Shown here: positions 10,202-20,680 of the stretch, one piece after another | How the letters are laid out: each line of letters starts with the position of its first letter | How positions within the stretch are numbered: the first letter of the stretch is position 1 | NCBI GenBank assembly: GCA_021234155.1 | Contig: JAJEKV010000080.1 | Location: forward strand, 108,182 to 172,181 | Source of the DNA: Isoetes taiwanensis | Taxonomy: Eukaryota; Streptophyta; Lycopodiopsida; Isoetales; Isoetaceae | DNA length: 64,000 nt | Direction: 5' to 3' | The notes under the pieces: generated by a model | Seen by the model: the letters and a program-made list of their open reading frames with translations, nothing else | Database searches by the model: none | What the model was told of the DNA's origin: nothing | Program-made: the position numbers and the translations under genes

Positions 10202-11017
10202 GGGTCGGGAGGTTTTCTGAGATATCGGCCCATGGCTCAAATTCTACATGTGTAGCCAATTCTCGCCTCAAAAGGGCCCATTTTTCTAATCTTAATCGAT
10301 TCTTACTTGGTAATCTCTGATGTAACCTCCATTTCTTGGCTACACAGTGGTTGCTCATTCAGTGGTTCAGGCAGAGGTTTTTATGCACTTCCGCCTTCAA
10401 TGAACTGCCTGCTCCGGTGCTTGGATGCTCCAATGCTTGAATTCAAAGGGAAAATACTGTCATGAATGCTCCAATGCTTAAATTCAAAGGGAAAACACTG
10501 CCATGGCGCATTAAATTGGTTATGTAGCGTTTGTATTTTTTTTCATGTTCCCCTTTTCGGTGCTCTTGCCAATTGTGCTAGAGGCCACAAATCCAAATTC
10601 GTTTTCCAAAATTCGTTTTTAACTTCTGGCTTCAAGAAAAAAACACGCTCTCTTCTTCAGCAGACAGATGAAGATAAGAATCGATGTTGGCAAGCAGGTG
10701 TTTGGCAACGATTCATTTGCTGAGGAACATCTATGGAGGAGTTGTTTGTGGGTTGTTCACAGATCCATCGTTTCTAGGGCAGCCACAAAACTCTATAAGT
10801 GTGATTGTGAATCTTAGTCCAAATTAGCAATTCTTATCTTCTTACCTTCTATCAAAGTCTAAGAATTTCATTTTCTCATTATGCATAGTAAATATGATAC
10901 CTGTCAATTGTATATTTTCCTACATGCCATGCAGACCTTTGCAAGTTGAATTGTTGCAAGATTGACATATTACATTATCTGTTTGCAATGAACTGATCTT
11001 ATGCTTTTGTCCTTAGA

Positions 11018-11655
11018 ATGGAAATCAAGGCCGCAATTGTGAATCTGGACCTATCGGCTAACAAGTTATCTGAGGAGCTCATCAAATGCCTCCTCAATAT
11101 CTATTGTGCATTGGCAACGTCTCATCATGTGGCTACAGCGTTCCATTTTGTTCCTCACTCTAAAGAAGTTGAGGTAGAACCCCTAAACCCTAGGCTATCA
11201 ATATGTTCTGGATGCAACTGACTGTGCACTCTATGCAGAATGCTTGTGGAAAAATTGGCAAATGTTGAGCTCCGAGGCATGGCTCACAAACAGAAGCTAG
11301 CATTTTGGATCAATATCTATAATTCATATATGATGCATGTATGTTGTTAATTTCTTTCAAGCCTAATCTATTTCTTATTGAAACCTGCCATATCTACAAC
11401 TTGATTTGTGGTATGACATAAGAAGTAGTATTTATCTATCTATCAATCTTATCTATCTTATATCCAAATTTTAGGCATTTTTAGAGCAAGGAATACGGGG
11501 CACACCTCAGCAAATGGCTTCTCTCATGGAAAGGGTACTGTATAGAAAAAAACTCAAGTTGTCTTTATTTGACAGTGCTCTCTAAACCGTTCTCTGGTTT
11601 GGGCTGACAGGCAGTGCTGAATGTGGGCGGATATATCTTGAATACGGCTTTGGCT
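11018..11655 (+). pseudogene. DUF547 gene fragment with introns
   Basis: Four exon-like pieces match plant DUF547 proteins (leucine-zipper/MIP1-like family). At 11018-11218: NKLSEELIKCLLNIYCAL. At 11239-11338: [14 protein letters not shown], then [15 protein letters not shown]. At 11475-11534: AFLEQGIRGTPQQMASLMER. At 11611-11655: AVLNVGGYILNTALA. The last three exons have AG acceptors, and the second and third have GT donors, all in matching phase, so the copy arose from DNA and not from an mRNA. The first piece runs into an in-frame TGA (11219-11221), the central part of the protein is missing, and the usual 'IEHFILRLP' continuation is absent. I conclude a truncated, probably non-functional copy. 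Confidence 0.7.
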
Positions 11656-13190
11656 GGTGCACCGTTGCTCCTTCAATGGTTCAATCAAAGGTTTTCAAGG
11701 CGGCCTTAGCTGGTGCACCATTGGCTGAAAGATTGTTTTTGCAGAACCCCATGGACGATTATGGTCAGATTGTGTGATTATTATGCACGGCACTCCATAT
11801 TTCTTGCCACCACTTCATTTCTCTGGGGATGGAAGGGATTTCATTTTCTCCTAGAAGTCAAATTGCTAAACTCTCATGAGGAGCGGGAGAGCTCTGTATA
11901 CAAAATGTTGTCTAAGTACTCCCTAAACGTTTTGAGTCAGATCTGCAAGACATATAGACATTCTTTATTATAGCTTTGGATACGAATTTTGTCACGAGTA
12001 CTCCACGGACATTTTGAGTCGATCCGCATGACATAGAAACATTTTTCATGAATATAACCAGGCAAGTACTCCTTTGTAAGAAGAAATTGAGATTAAAGAT
12101 TATAAACTGTACTACATCTGCATTTGGTAGTCTCTGTTGGTGAAAACTGAAGTCCATTATGCACGTTTATTATTCACGTTTATATTCAATGATGAATTTG
12201 TATATTTTTATTCAGGCATTGATTATTAATTCGTTGTGGCACACCGCTGGTGAACAGCCTAGATCTCCTGCCAGCAAATGGTATTAACTTGGCAGTTGGA
12301 TGCAAGGTGATGACAATTAAATTGCATGTCTTTTCAATGTTAAACGGCCATCATATGTAAGCATACTAGACAGGTATGCTACTGCTTTCCCTTTTTGCAC
12401 AACACGAATCATATAGCACCAAAGATCCCATATGCTCTATTCTATTACATTTCTCAGCCACTATTTGCATCTGCATCTGCAAACCATGAATCTGCATGCG
12501 GAGGTCCCATATGCTCTAATTTTTCTCCATTTCTCATCCAAGATATTCGTCTACAAAGGATTGTTTTATGCAACAGAGTATTTGTTGCCATGCCATAATC
12601 CTCTAGCGGTATCTCACGTCTTTCTTGGCAAAGTATGTTCATTTCCTACTTTACAGGCTTGAAAATGCAGCATTCCTTCAGAGTGCAAATTTTTAACTTA
12701 GCTTAAGGAAAAATGGCACGCATTATATACATTAGGAGCAGTATAACGACTTTGGGTAGTAGGGATTTTTAGCATTTGAGATTTCAAATACGATTATCAA
12801 AGAAGAAATTCTGCCATATGAGGCTGTCCAAAGGCTGGTATTGGAGGACATGCATGTACTATGGAAAATTGCTACGGTAGATGTATAGTATCAAATGGCT
12901 TGCATAAGTCATGAATTGATTATATTCCCGTGTCAATGAGGATTTCATAATATAACTCTAGCTCGATAAATTTGTATATCACAACGTTTCTTGGGACAAC
13001 AAAGAGATAATAAAGAAGTAAAAAGAAGGCATTGGAATCTAATGATGAAAATCATGAAGCAATTCAAGTGCATAGAACCAAGTAAAATTACTATTTCAAG
13101 TGCATAGAACTAAGCAGAAATAGATCAATTTGTTCACAAATATTAGAAGACATAACTTATCCTTTTCCTTACTAATAGGTGAGGACGGTC
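11656..13190. other. No recognised gene
   Basis: AT-rich sequence between the DUF547 fragment and the upstream DUF7869 exon. Short frames occur, for example at 11713-11973 and 12395-12662. None shows a domain or splice context I can support. Confidence 0.5.
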
Positions 13191-13261
13191 TAATGCATAA
13201 ACAAATGCTTGATTTCACCTCTTTTTTTCAACTTATGCCCAGCAACGCTGGGCACCATTAC

Positions 13262-14421
13262 TAGTATTCTAGAAAGTGAACCAATGTAGAAGTTTGAATC
13301 ATCTTTCCATAAATCAAGTGAAAAATGACCATAGGCACGACCACCATGCCCATGAGTCAAAGCTCCTGTCAAACTGCTCTTCAAGCGATCACCTCTCCAT
13401 ACAGATTTTGCTAGATGATGACTTCTAGGCACTAAAGTCTTAACCTGATCCATCTTATCATGTATTATACATAGATGATTTTCAGGACACCGCTGTGACA
13501 ATGCTCTCCAATGCCAATATTGACTTCTGCAAGAGCATTGCTCTAGCATATGAGACCGACGTTGAATTGCAAGATTTCGTCTCTCTCTTATATCTTTTGT
13601 TTTTTCCGATACGCTTAATTACCAGATAAGATGTTGCATTTAGAGAAGGCTGTATTTTTGAAATGCTAACATCTGGAAATTCTCTTTTCCATATATTTGT
13701 AGAAAGAGTTCAAGGCTACAGTTGTTCTGTAAGCTCTTCAACGCATTTGCACCAACTTCTTTATGTATAAGCTTCTTATTAAGAATGGAAGGAAGCTTCC
13801 GTACATTTTCTCTTACATCATCTCTACCTATTTTGCTCCTATGGGGAATACTTTCGGCATTCTCTGAATGAATTGCCTAGCACACATTCGGTGGCCAATG
13901 TAGAAGATCTAGGCTTCTTAGAGCAGTATTACCATGTTCACTACCTTTCCACCTGCTTTCAAATCTGTTTCTCCAATTGTAAAATGTTGATTGGTGATAC
14001 CTAAAGCCATCGCCACCCAAAGATATGAATTCCACCCCTTGAGCACTATCACGTCCTCTCCTTCTCTGTGTAAGTCACACTCGGACGTCAAAAAATACGT
14101 AACCCTTGCATTGTATGGTTGAGATAAAAATTCTTTTTCTTAATTCACGTACTTGATGCTTGGTAAGTTTCTTGTTGCAAGTATTTTTGCGGCGACTTGA
14201 CTTCATGAACTTATTGATTGAAGTTGTGGAGCATAGCCTTTCCTCTTTGTTCTTTCCCCCTTGGGCTGTCTTGGAATCCTATTTGTGTAAGTATACTTCC
14301 TTTTTCGTTTGAATTGAGCCTGAATGTTGTCCTCAAATGATTCTATTTCCATATCCTCATTTTCTTTAGCTTCTCGAGCTTGCAGATGTTGTGAGACAGT
14401 CCTTTCATCCTGCAGCATCAC
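13262..14421 (-). pseudogene. DUF7869-type gene, middle region
   Basis: The minus-strand frame at 13549-13262 carries HLCIIHDKMDQVKTLVPR, SLTGALTHGHGGRAYGHFSL and DSNFYIGSLSRIL. These correspond to the 'DKMD..KT.P...LTG...HGH...D.N.T' blocks that precede the DNxxGQNKN block in DUF7869 proteins. Upstream, between 13.55 and 14.2 kb, the frames are broken but family-like pieces persist (for example HGNTALRSL). A basic, nuclear-type stretch (FKRKRKYTYTNRIPRQPKGE) lies at about 14.25-14.32 kb. The exon ends at a GTAATG donor. Confidence 0.65.
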
Positions 14422-14465
14422 ATCGCTATTTTCCCATTGTACAAGTGCATTTTACGCGCTAGCCT

Positions 14466-15388
14466 TTACGCACAAGCATGACATTTGAGATCCTCTGTAA
14501 TTAGTGCAGGAAGGATCTTTCCCACACAGAGCCCCACCTTTGAGTCTCCTAAAAATTCATCGTCAACAGCATCCTGGGGATCACTGAAGACAATTATGGC
14601 CTCTGCATATTTACTTCGGTCACATGCATGAAGAATGTAACAATGCTTATCCAAGAGATCAGTTCTTGAAAAACTAGGTGGTGGTTCATCATCATCTAAT
14701 GCTATCCTGCGAGGAAAACGTGTACCTAGATCCAATGTAGGATCAATTTCTTCATCTGCATCTGACACTGCCTCTACAGATTCTACATTCGAGGTCAGTG
14801 ATGGAGTAGCTAAATCAATGGCATGATATCTTATATCCTGCCGAGGCCATTCGATAAACGTGCCCACAGCCTCTTCAATGTTGTCAGCGCCATCACATGG
14901 AATCGGAAGGATGTGGGTAGGCACTACAGCCTCGGTAACTTGCACTGCTACGTTGAGTGAGTCAACATTCTTCCCATGGATGCAAGTTCTATTCACGCAT
15001 ACACCCTTACCAACCGTTCACCATATTCTCTGTGCTGCTTACTGTTTGTAGGAGCGGAGCAGTTGACACTGAGTCTGATGATGTTGTGGAGGGACTACTA
15101 GGAAAGTTGGGGCTATCAGTATCAGACGTTCCCGATGACACAGGTGAGGCAGTTTCACAGTATTTTACTTGATTTCGAGACCATTCGATAAATGTCCCCA
15201 CGGCTTCAGCAATGTTATCTGCTCCCTCACACGGAATGGGAAGCACATGAGTGGGCACTATGGCTTCAGTGACCTCCATGACCACATTGCACCATGGAAT
15301 GTTCCTGCCATGCAGATGGCCTCTATGCAATTCATGTCCCCTGGCAACTACCACATCCCCATCGACAAGGTTACGCAGGGGCCTTTTT
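14466..15388 (-). pseudogene. DUF7869-type gene, N-terminal part with duplicated DUF8039-like domain
   Basis: Two minus-strand segments carry the same block: VTEAIVPTHVLPIPCEGAD at 15.2 kb and VTEAVVPTHILPIPCDGAD at 14.9 kb, each followed by a GTFIEW motif. This resembles the plant DUF8039 domain, often found in proteins encoded by transposons of this type. The first copy is preceded by an acceptor (TTACAG at about 15389) and RNLVDGDVVVARG. A frame break lies between the copies (stop at 15007, next frame from about 15010). The two copies are about 340 bases apart, which suggests an internal duplication. Acidic, Ser-rich linkers follow each. Any exons upstream of 15.4 kb were not found. Confidence 0.55.
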
Positions 15389-15590
15389 CTGTAAGAATCA
15401 ATACACATACATACATGTTAAAGACATGCAACCCTCGATGACATATACTTAGTAAAAATAGCGCGAAAATGTGAAAGAAATTAGACGACATGGGACAAAT
15501 GGCGCAGCTGCTCCATTTACGAAATGGCGCTGTCGCGCCATTTACCTTTAAATGGCGCAGCTGCGCCATTTACCTGTCAATGGGCCATTT

Positions 15591-15792
15591 TCCTTTAAAT
15601 GGAGCAGCTGCGCCATTTCCCTTCAAATGGAGCAGCTGCGCCATTTTCCTTCAGATGGAGCAGCTGCGCCATTTTCCTTTAAATGGAGCAGCTGCGCCAT
15701 TTAAAGAAAAATGGCGCAGCTGCGCCATCTGAAGGAAAATGGCGCAGCTGCTCCATTTGAAGGGAAATGGCGCAGCTGCTCCATTTAAAGGA
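15591..15792. repeat. 202-bp near-perfect palindrome of ATGGCGCAGCTGCGCCAT units
   Basis: The left arm (15591-15691) and right arm (15692-15792) are reverse complements over 101 bases, with only three mismatches and no spacer. Each arm is itself built of about 3.5 copies of a 28-30-bp unit, a short palindrome of the type ATGGMGCAGCTGCGCCAT (M = A or C) joined by pyrimidine-rich TTCCYTTMA or its complement. More units extend leftward to about 15497. Such DNA could form a cruciform, and any transcript would fold into a long hairpin. Confidence 0.9.
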
Positions 15793-15799
15793 AGGAAGG

Positions 15800-18090
15800 A
15801 AGGAAGAGAATTTTAACGTTCACGGAGCCCAATCGGGCTATGGGACCAGAACAAACAAAGGGGGTGGAAGCCCCAACAGAACCGTGGGCCGTAGCCCAAG
15901 TAAAAACCGATCAAAACATGGGGACAAAGCCCCGTTACAACAAAACATGGGGACAAAGCCCCGTTATCACTCAAAACCCAGGGCTAGACCAAGGCTGCCC
16001 AGGCATCAGTTGGCCATTGATCCCTAATGATTGCTCGACCGCAGACATTACCGCCCATTTACGCAGCGGGCCTCACCGGACCGGCACAATTCCTCTTCCG
16101 CTCGGGCAGAGCCGCACCGAGTCAAATCTTCGCGACCGAAGGTGGTCCCCTTCAAATGAAACCAAGAGATGGCGTGGGGATCCGGACCGCGGCCGCCCCA
16201 TATTTGTCTCGAAAGGATGCGTCGACATGGATGTGCATCTCCCGAAAGCAAAAAGAGGCCACTCTAACGTGGGGGGGCAAATCACCCGTCTCCCCAAGAC
16301 CCACAATGCGAGAGAAAGGGCCGGTGGAGTGAGTTGTCTACCAAAGATCGAAGCGGGGACCTCGGCGGCCGCCTCTGGGGAGGGGGCAAAATCCTCTGGA
16401 GGAGGTCGCGGCGCATGGAGATTGTGTCACGGTCATAGGCGCACCACCGCTTGATGTGCATGGGAGGGCCCTCAGAGTCGCCGCTGGTGACCCACCACGG
16501 ACTGGCCGGGCCCGTGCCGTACGCATTATAGCAAAGAATTCTAGTAGCCGATCCACCGCCTGCTGGCAACCGGGCGCACGCCTTGGTGAGAGTGGCAAAG
16601 GGTATTCTGACCGGACGGTGGTGCCGTGAGAGGGCGCCGGGGCCCAAATGATGGGGCTGTCCGGGTAGAGGGCAATCGTGGGGTCATAGGGCGGGACAGG
16701 GGGCTCAAACCGAATCGAGATTCTTTCTCCTTACGGGTCTCCCGCCATACGCTTGATCTTACTTCGCCATGCCGAGAACAAAGGCAACAAGAAGGGACCA
16801 GGGCAAAGCAGTAGACAAGCCGAGGGAAGACAAATTAGTGGAAGCCAAACGAGAAGCAAAGGGTGGTGAAGGAACCCAATCGGGCTAAGGTATCCCGCCA
16901 GGAACGCGGGCTAGACCATACCCGTGAAAGAAAGGAAGCAAGGCCGAGCCTCAGTATAAGAGCAGGTCCGAGGCAAAACAGAACAAACAGAAGCAAAGGC
17001 AAAACCCAAGGCAAAATCAAGACAAACCGAACTCAGGATCAGGTGTTGCTGAGGCCTGCAAACAGGTTGAAGGCGACCTGCCAAGCCCGCCTGGCTAAGC
17101 TGTGTCTGAATCCATGGAGCAGAGGGAGGTTGGTGTTTGATGTCTTTGGTGAAAGCCGGTGTGATGGTGGTGCGTGAAGCTATGCCATGGCCGAACCCGC
17201 TACTCCATGGCCGAACAGATCAGAAGGGGAGCTTGGATGCCGAATCGCGGCATGCTGCAACCGTAGCAGTTTGGATCGGATCTGGGGTTGTTGTTGCTAG
17301 ATGTACCTGCTGGACTCACATGAGGAAGCCCTCCGCGGGTCCAAACCTGGCCAAGGCGCTCAGGCGGTGGGCGCTCAGGCGGAAATGGCCCATTGACAGG
17401 TAAATGGCATCTTTAATCTAAATGCTATATCTAATAACTAGAGTTATGGATTCCTATTAGTACAAGATTCAGCAAGACATCAATTGTTGAGAACTTATCT
17501 ACTGAACAAGATAGAGAAGATCTACCCTTAACCATATTAAAACATTTAACATCCTACATCCTACATCCTACATTTAACATATTAAAACATTTAACATACT
17601 AGAACTGAATAGCCTCTAACCTGGAGGTCATTGACGATTCGGATCGCGCCATATCGTAGAATGTCAAGAATCGGACAAGCGCTCAATAAACTGGACAAGT
17701 CCGGACAAGCGCTGAAAGAATCGGACAAGCCTGAAAAATGAAAACGCGCCACTAGAATGAAGCCAAGCGCTGAAGAATGAAGCCGCGCTGAAGAACGGCC
17801 GAAACCAAGAATGAAGACAAGGGCTAAGCGGCCGCAAAGAAAGACAAGCGGCCAAGCCGCAAACCGCCGCTATCGACTAAGGAACCAACGCCTAAGACGG
17901 AATAGACGTCTGAGAAGCGCCCGCTTTGTCGACCAAGCGATCCGAGGGCTAAATACCACGTAATATTGAAACGAGGGGACGAGGTGCATAAAATCGCGAA
18001 CCCTCGAGTCGACGCGATAAGCGCCTTCTATCGACCATGTCGCCTCTCCCGATGAAGATACGAAAGGTTGCCAGGCATGGAATGACTCAA
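15800..18090. other. GC-rich stretch without a recognised gene
   Basis: Long frames occur on both strands (for example 15840-16454 plus and 16282-16647 minus) because stop codons are rare in GC-rich DNA. None shows a known domain, consistent codon use or splice context. It contains a doubled ACATGGGGACAAAGCCCCGT (15917 and 15945) and a triple ACATCCT run near 17553. It may be part of an unrecognised retroelement. Confidence 0.45.
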
Positions 18091-18109
18091 ACTACTTAAA
18101 ATTTATATT

Positions 18110-18275
18110 GACGAACGTGCGGGAGAGACGGGGAAAATTCAAATTTTTTAAAATTTGGAGTGACGGACGGGCGGGCAGGAAAATTCAAAATTTTCAAAAT
18201 TTGGAGAGACGCGGATGGGCGGGCAAATTTGGAGCGAGAAGGACGGGCGGGCAAATTTGGAGAGACGCGGACTTT
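18110..18275. repeat. Degenerate tandem repeat upstream of the methyltransferase-like locus
   Basis: Four to five imperfect units of the form GACGGGCGGGCAAATTTGGA(GAGACGCG) lie 220-380 bases before the putative ATG at 18491. Some units carry an extra AAATTCAAAATTTT insert. A CT-rich tract (TCTCTCTCCTATTC and similar) follows, as in many plant promoters and leaders. Confidence 0.7.
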
Positions 18276-18654
18276 CTTTCCCCCGACTTTTCTTTTCTTT
18301 TCTTTCCGTCCATTTTCATTTTCAATTTCATTGTTCTTTTCTCCCGCCTCCGCCTTCCGCCTTTCGCCAGCGCCTAGCGCCTTGCACACTCTCTCTCCTA
18401 TTCAAACATTTTCTCTCTCTAGCGCCTGTTGATCCGGGAGCGCTCGAAGAGTAGGATTTATACGGTCCTGTACTTTTATACTTTTATACAATGGCGCAAT
18501 CTAAAGCTCAAAAAATCGAGAGCCATTTCGAGGTTAGTATCTGTTGTTTCTATTCTTATCGATTTGTAGTGTCTTCTAGACCGTTAATGGCGGACGCCGC
18601 CATTTCATTTCACTAGGAGAGGGTGGGCTTGTAGCAGCCCTTACTCCTATAGTT

Positions 18655-18945
18655 TATGAAATGGCGCAGTTGCACCATTTCTAGAATGTCTGTTAATATT
18701 CTTGTAGAAGCGGACCCATAGAAGCGCAAATGGCGCAGCTGCGCCATTTAGTCTAAATGGCGCAGGTGCACCATTTGCTTTTAAAGGGAATCCACAATAG
18801 AGCAAATGACCACGCGCCATTTAAACAAATGCAAATAGCACCATTTAGCCATTTTAATGGCGCAAAAAGCGCCATTTGCTTTACATAAAAGAGCAAATGG
18901 AAAAGTGTTTATTTAGTCTAAATGGCGCACCTGCGCCATTTAGAG
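18655..18945. repeat. Dispersed ATGGCGC...GCGCCAT palindromes inside an intron
   Basis: Several short palindromes of the same type as the 15.6-kb array lie between exon 1 and the next coding block. Examples are AAATGGCGCAGCTGCGCCAT (18728), AAATGGCGCAGGTGCACCAT (18755) and AAATGGCGCACCTGCGCCAT (18920), with weaker ones near 18657 and 18855. Units are spaced irregularly and separated by other sequence. Confidence 0.8.
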
Positions 18946-20575
18946 CAAATGCCGTTTGCTGTTTTATCTTTCTAGCACATGTCATTTTTCTCACTATGCT
19001 TACCTTGCAGCGGCTAGTGCGCCGAAGAAATGGAATGTGGTGACTTCGAGGAGCATAGTCCTGACTGGAAGATCTTGGTGTATGGAGATTGTTAGAGCCA
19101 TACCCTTGACTGACGGCGTGGACCCAACCAAGGGAGACAAGAGGCGAGAACTTTGCCTCCTTGTCCAATCAGGTACATGTGAAGAAGGAGCTTTAGCCGT
19201 GGCCCAGATGGGCATCATTGTTAACATGAGAGAAGTCAAGAAACAAGGAAGGCTTGACTTCCTTGGTTGCACAGTAGAAGATCCGGTCACTGGCAGCATT
19301 GATCTCTACTGCATGGATTGGCAGTGCTACGAGCCTGCAATGATGGAGTCCAACATAAAGGACCAAGCACTGTCGGCCAAAAAGAAAGGTTGGCCGCTGC
19401 CATCTTATGAGTCCAGAGAGCAAGCAGATATCAAAGGCACGCGGTAGAGATCCCTCGAGGATTCAGATTCTCATGGCGGCAATGGACATGTCCAAAAACT
19501 CGTGGTCCTACATTGTAAGAGCGAAGCTCTCAGGCAACATGCCAGCAATTATGGATAGCGCGATGGTCTGGCGGGAGAGATGCAGAAAAGGTGTAAAAAG
19601 GTAAACCAGCCACTAAAGGCGGGCAAAGGAACAAAAAACAGGTGGAGGTGGTGAAGTACAAAGGAGACGTAACAAGAAGGAGGACGAGCCGGTGAGAAAG
19701 GGGACGAGCATCGGATGAGAAGAGGGATGAGGCGATGCTCACAAACATGATTCTCCCATGAAGCCCACTGGGAAGCTCGCCGATAGTGATCGCACTATTA
19801 GTGACAATAAGGAGGCTACAAAGCACATAAGAAATGTAGCATCCACGCCAGATAGCACTCCAAAGAAAGAGAAAGACGAAACCAAAGCACGCATAAGGGC
19901 GAGGGAAATTACAAAAGATTGCGATCTTGAAGTGCCCGAGGAACTAAAGATGGACCGTGATTCAAGAAGAAATGGCAGAGGAAACCCTAAAGAAAATACA
20001 AAAGCACGGCCACATATTCCCCTTGGAGTCACATACACCGTAAGAATATCTATCTCATGATCTAGAAGAGGCCCCACCTAATATGACCACCGGGTTATTA
20101 ACCCCGAGCATGTTAGAGGGCGCAAATCATTCGCCGAGGATCCACACCGGTATTCACTCCGGCCAGATGTGGTGCCCTTTGATCCTGGATACAAAGGAGT
20201 TTCGAAATGGGTCACGTGAATCTGATCTAATTCTAAAAAGATATTATATTATCAATGGTAATCATTAGGCCTCACGTTTCCGGCGGTGCGATAAGTTGGG
20301 GACAAGAGGATGCTAGAGCCGAGCTCAAGAAGATCTATCTCTATAGAATATGCGAGTTCTTCTTCGGAGAGATCGCTGACCTGGACCTTCAAAATTTCGG
20401 TGTGGATGTGAATGATATAGTAGCAAAGGCGTCTTCAAGGAACCATATGTGGATCGGGATCCACCATCTCCGCAAGCGAGATCGAGGCGGAAGACCAGCT
20501 CGCCGGTAAAGAGACGATCAAGAAGTGACGAAAGTACAAAGGTACGTTTACGTTTCCTTAGCCATACATTTATCG

Positions 20576-20680
20576 AAATGGCGCTAGGTGCGCTATTTCC
20601 CTCAAATGCATGCAAACCGCTTATTTGATGTGGGCGCATTTGCGCCATTTGAGGGAAATAGCGCAGCTGTGCCATTTGAG
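20576..20680. repeat. Further ATGGCGC-type palindrome in an intron
   Basis: AAATGGCGCTAGGTGCGCTA (20577) and, on the other side, GCGCATTTGCGCCATTTGAG plus AATAGCGCAGCTGTGCCATT form another inverted pair. They lie in the intron that ends at the acceptor TTGCAG before the 20711 exon. Confidence 0.7.

Larger units (their letters stand above)
10043..13261. other. 3.2-kb intron-like interval within the DUF7869-type gene
   Basis: The N-terminal and C-terminal halves of the minus-strand DUF7869-type gene are separated here. The upstream exon ends at a GTAATG donor (13261) after the codons for SRIL. The downstream exon starts after a TATAG acceptor at about 10043. The interval contains telomere-like motifs, a 44-bp repeat and DUF547 exons on the opposite strand. 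From 11.7 to 13.2 kb I see no other coding signal. Confidence 0.55.

Noticed and set aside
15490..15732. Repeat peptide frame (MAQLLHLRNGAVAPF type)
   Set aside because: It is only the translation of the palindromic DNA array; all frames give similar repeats.
15840..16454. 204-codon plus-strand open frame
   Set aside because: The stretch is GC-rich, so stops are rare on both strands. There is no domain, start context or splice support.
20325..20675. 116-codon minus-strand open frame
   Set aside because: It overlaps the intron palindromes and is antisense to the methyltransferase-like locus; no domain.
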